From Peptococcaceae bacterium (GTDB taxonomy: Bacteria; Bacillota; DSM-12270; Thermacetogeniales; Thermacetogeniaceae): a stretch of DNA of 5,542 nt. A program made the translations under genes and the position numbers. The stretch spans positions 1 to 5,542 of the forward strand of contig PKYJ01000167.1 in the NCBI GenBank assembly GCA_003132605.1, given 5' to 3'. The notes under the pieces are model-generated. The model was not told the DNA's origin and made no database searches. It was given only the letters and a program-made list of their open reading frames with translations. Shown here piece by piece: positions 4,907 to 5,542 of this stretch. Position 1 is the first letter of the stretch. Every line of letters starts with the position of its first letter.

Positions 4907-5542
4907 AGGTCGCTCTGTTGTCTCCGATTGCCTGGAGGACACCCCCCAGGCATTACGGCCCCTGGGAGCGGGTGGTCTCCCTGCTCTGTGAAGGTCTGGT
5001 GGACCGGGGGATCGATGTGACCCTGTTTGCCACCGGTGACTCCATCACCAGGGGGAAGCTGGATTTTGTCTGCCCCGTGCCCTATGAGGAGGACCCGGCC
5101 ATCGACCCCAAGGTCTGGGAGTGCTTGCATATAGCCCATCTCTTCGAGCGGGCGGCGGAGTTTGACCTGATCCACAACCACTACGATTTTCTCCCCCTTA
5201 CGTACAGCCGACTGGTTCACACGCCGGTGGTCACCACCATTCACGGTTTCTCCTCTCCGAAAATCTTGCCGGTTTACCAGCGATACGCCGGGACGAATCA
5301 CTACGTTTCGATCAGCAATGCCGATCGCCATCCGTCCCTTAACTATATCGCCACCGTCTACCACGGGATCGACCTGGAATCATTTCCGTTTGTCGGTGAG
5401 GCCGGCAGCTACCTGCTCTATTTCGGGCGCATCCATCCGGACAAGGGGACGGCGGAGGCGATCGAGATCGCCCGCATCTTCGGGATGCCCCTGGTGATCG
5501 CCGGGATTATACAGGACCGGATGTATTTTGAGGAAGAGGTGG
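4903..5542 (+). CDS. GT4 glycosyltransferase, N-terminal part (cut by window edge)
   Basis: The frame is open from GTG 4903 to the window edge, 213 codons, about half to two thirds of a usual GT4 enzyme. It starts VKVALLSPIAWRTPPRHYGPWE, the typical first strand and loop of a GT-B transferase. HNHYD (91-95), TTIHGF (111-116), SISNA (136-140) and VYHGID (152-157) follow. YFGRIHPDKG (173-182) carries both the arginine (R176) and lysine (K181) that bind donor phosphates in GT4 enzymes. The EX7E motif would lie beyond the window. The start overlaps the upstream stop as GTGA (4903-4906), with GGAGGT correctly spaced, so translation is probably coupled. Unlike the first transferase of the cluster, this one has the canonical donor-site residues seen so far. 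It is presumably cytoplasmic or loosely membrane-associated; its sugar specificity is unknown. Confidence 0.88.
   Translation, partial: MKVALLSPIAWRTPPRHYGPWERVVSLLCEGLVDRGIDVTLFATGDSITRGKLDFVCPVPYEEDPAIDPKVWECLHIAHLFERAAEFDLIHNHYDFLPLTYSRLVHTPVVTTIHGFSSPKILPVYQRYAGTNHYVSISNADRHPSLNYIATVYHGIDLESFPFVGEAGSYLLYFGRIHPDKGTAEAIEIARIFGMPLVIAGIIQDRMYFEEEV

Overview
The window looks like chromosomal DNA of a moderately GC-rich Gram-positive bacterium, probably a clostridial member of the Firmicutes such as the Desulfotomaculum/Pelotomaculum group. This is an inference from the purine-rich Shine-Dalgarno sites (AGGAGGG, GGAGGT), a near-consensus sigma-A promoter with an extended -10, and the use of GTG starts. 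No rRNA or other taxonomic marker is present. Every gene I could identify lies on the + strand.

Layout. Bases 1-157 hold nested GC-rich hairpins and a possible terminal codon run. They resemble the right end of an IS200/IS605-type (TnpB) element and run into the 5' end of a CPBP-family intramembrane protease gene (104-862). Bases 863-1200 are non-coding. They hold a strong promoter (893-921), a long imperfect stem-loop (959-1000), a 26-bp direct repeat whose two copies each contain an interrupted palindrome (1085-1110 and 1159-1184), and several GGA motifs just before the next gene.

From 1201 onward there is a tight gene cluster. It comprises a GT4-like glycosyltransferase (1201-2439), a soluble domain of the kind often fused to such transferases, probably an alpha/alpha-toroid (2453-3514), a GH5-like/clan GH-A glycoside hydrolase without a signal peptide (3584-4906), and the N-terminal half of a second, more canonical GT4 glycosyltransferase (4903 to the window edge). 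The first pair is joined by a Shine-Dalgarno that overlaps the upstream stop. The last pair shares a GTGA overlap. The 3514/3584 junction instead carries a repeat-like inverted duplication and small hairpins, and it supplies coding sequence to both neighbours.

Working together. The four cluster genes are probably one transcription unit that makes and trims an oligosaccharide or glycan in the cytoplasm: two nucleotide-sugar-dependent transferases, a toroid partner, and a retaining glycosidase. The product is unknown. The most unusual points are the split of a normally fused transferase-toroid protein, the non-canonical donor site of the first transferase, and the elaborate leader upstream of it.
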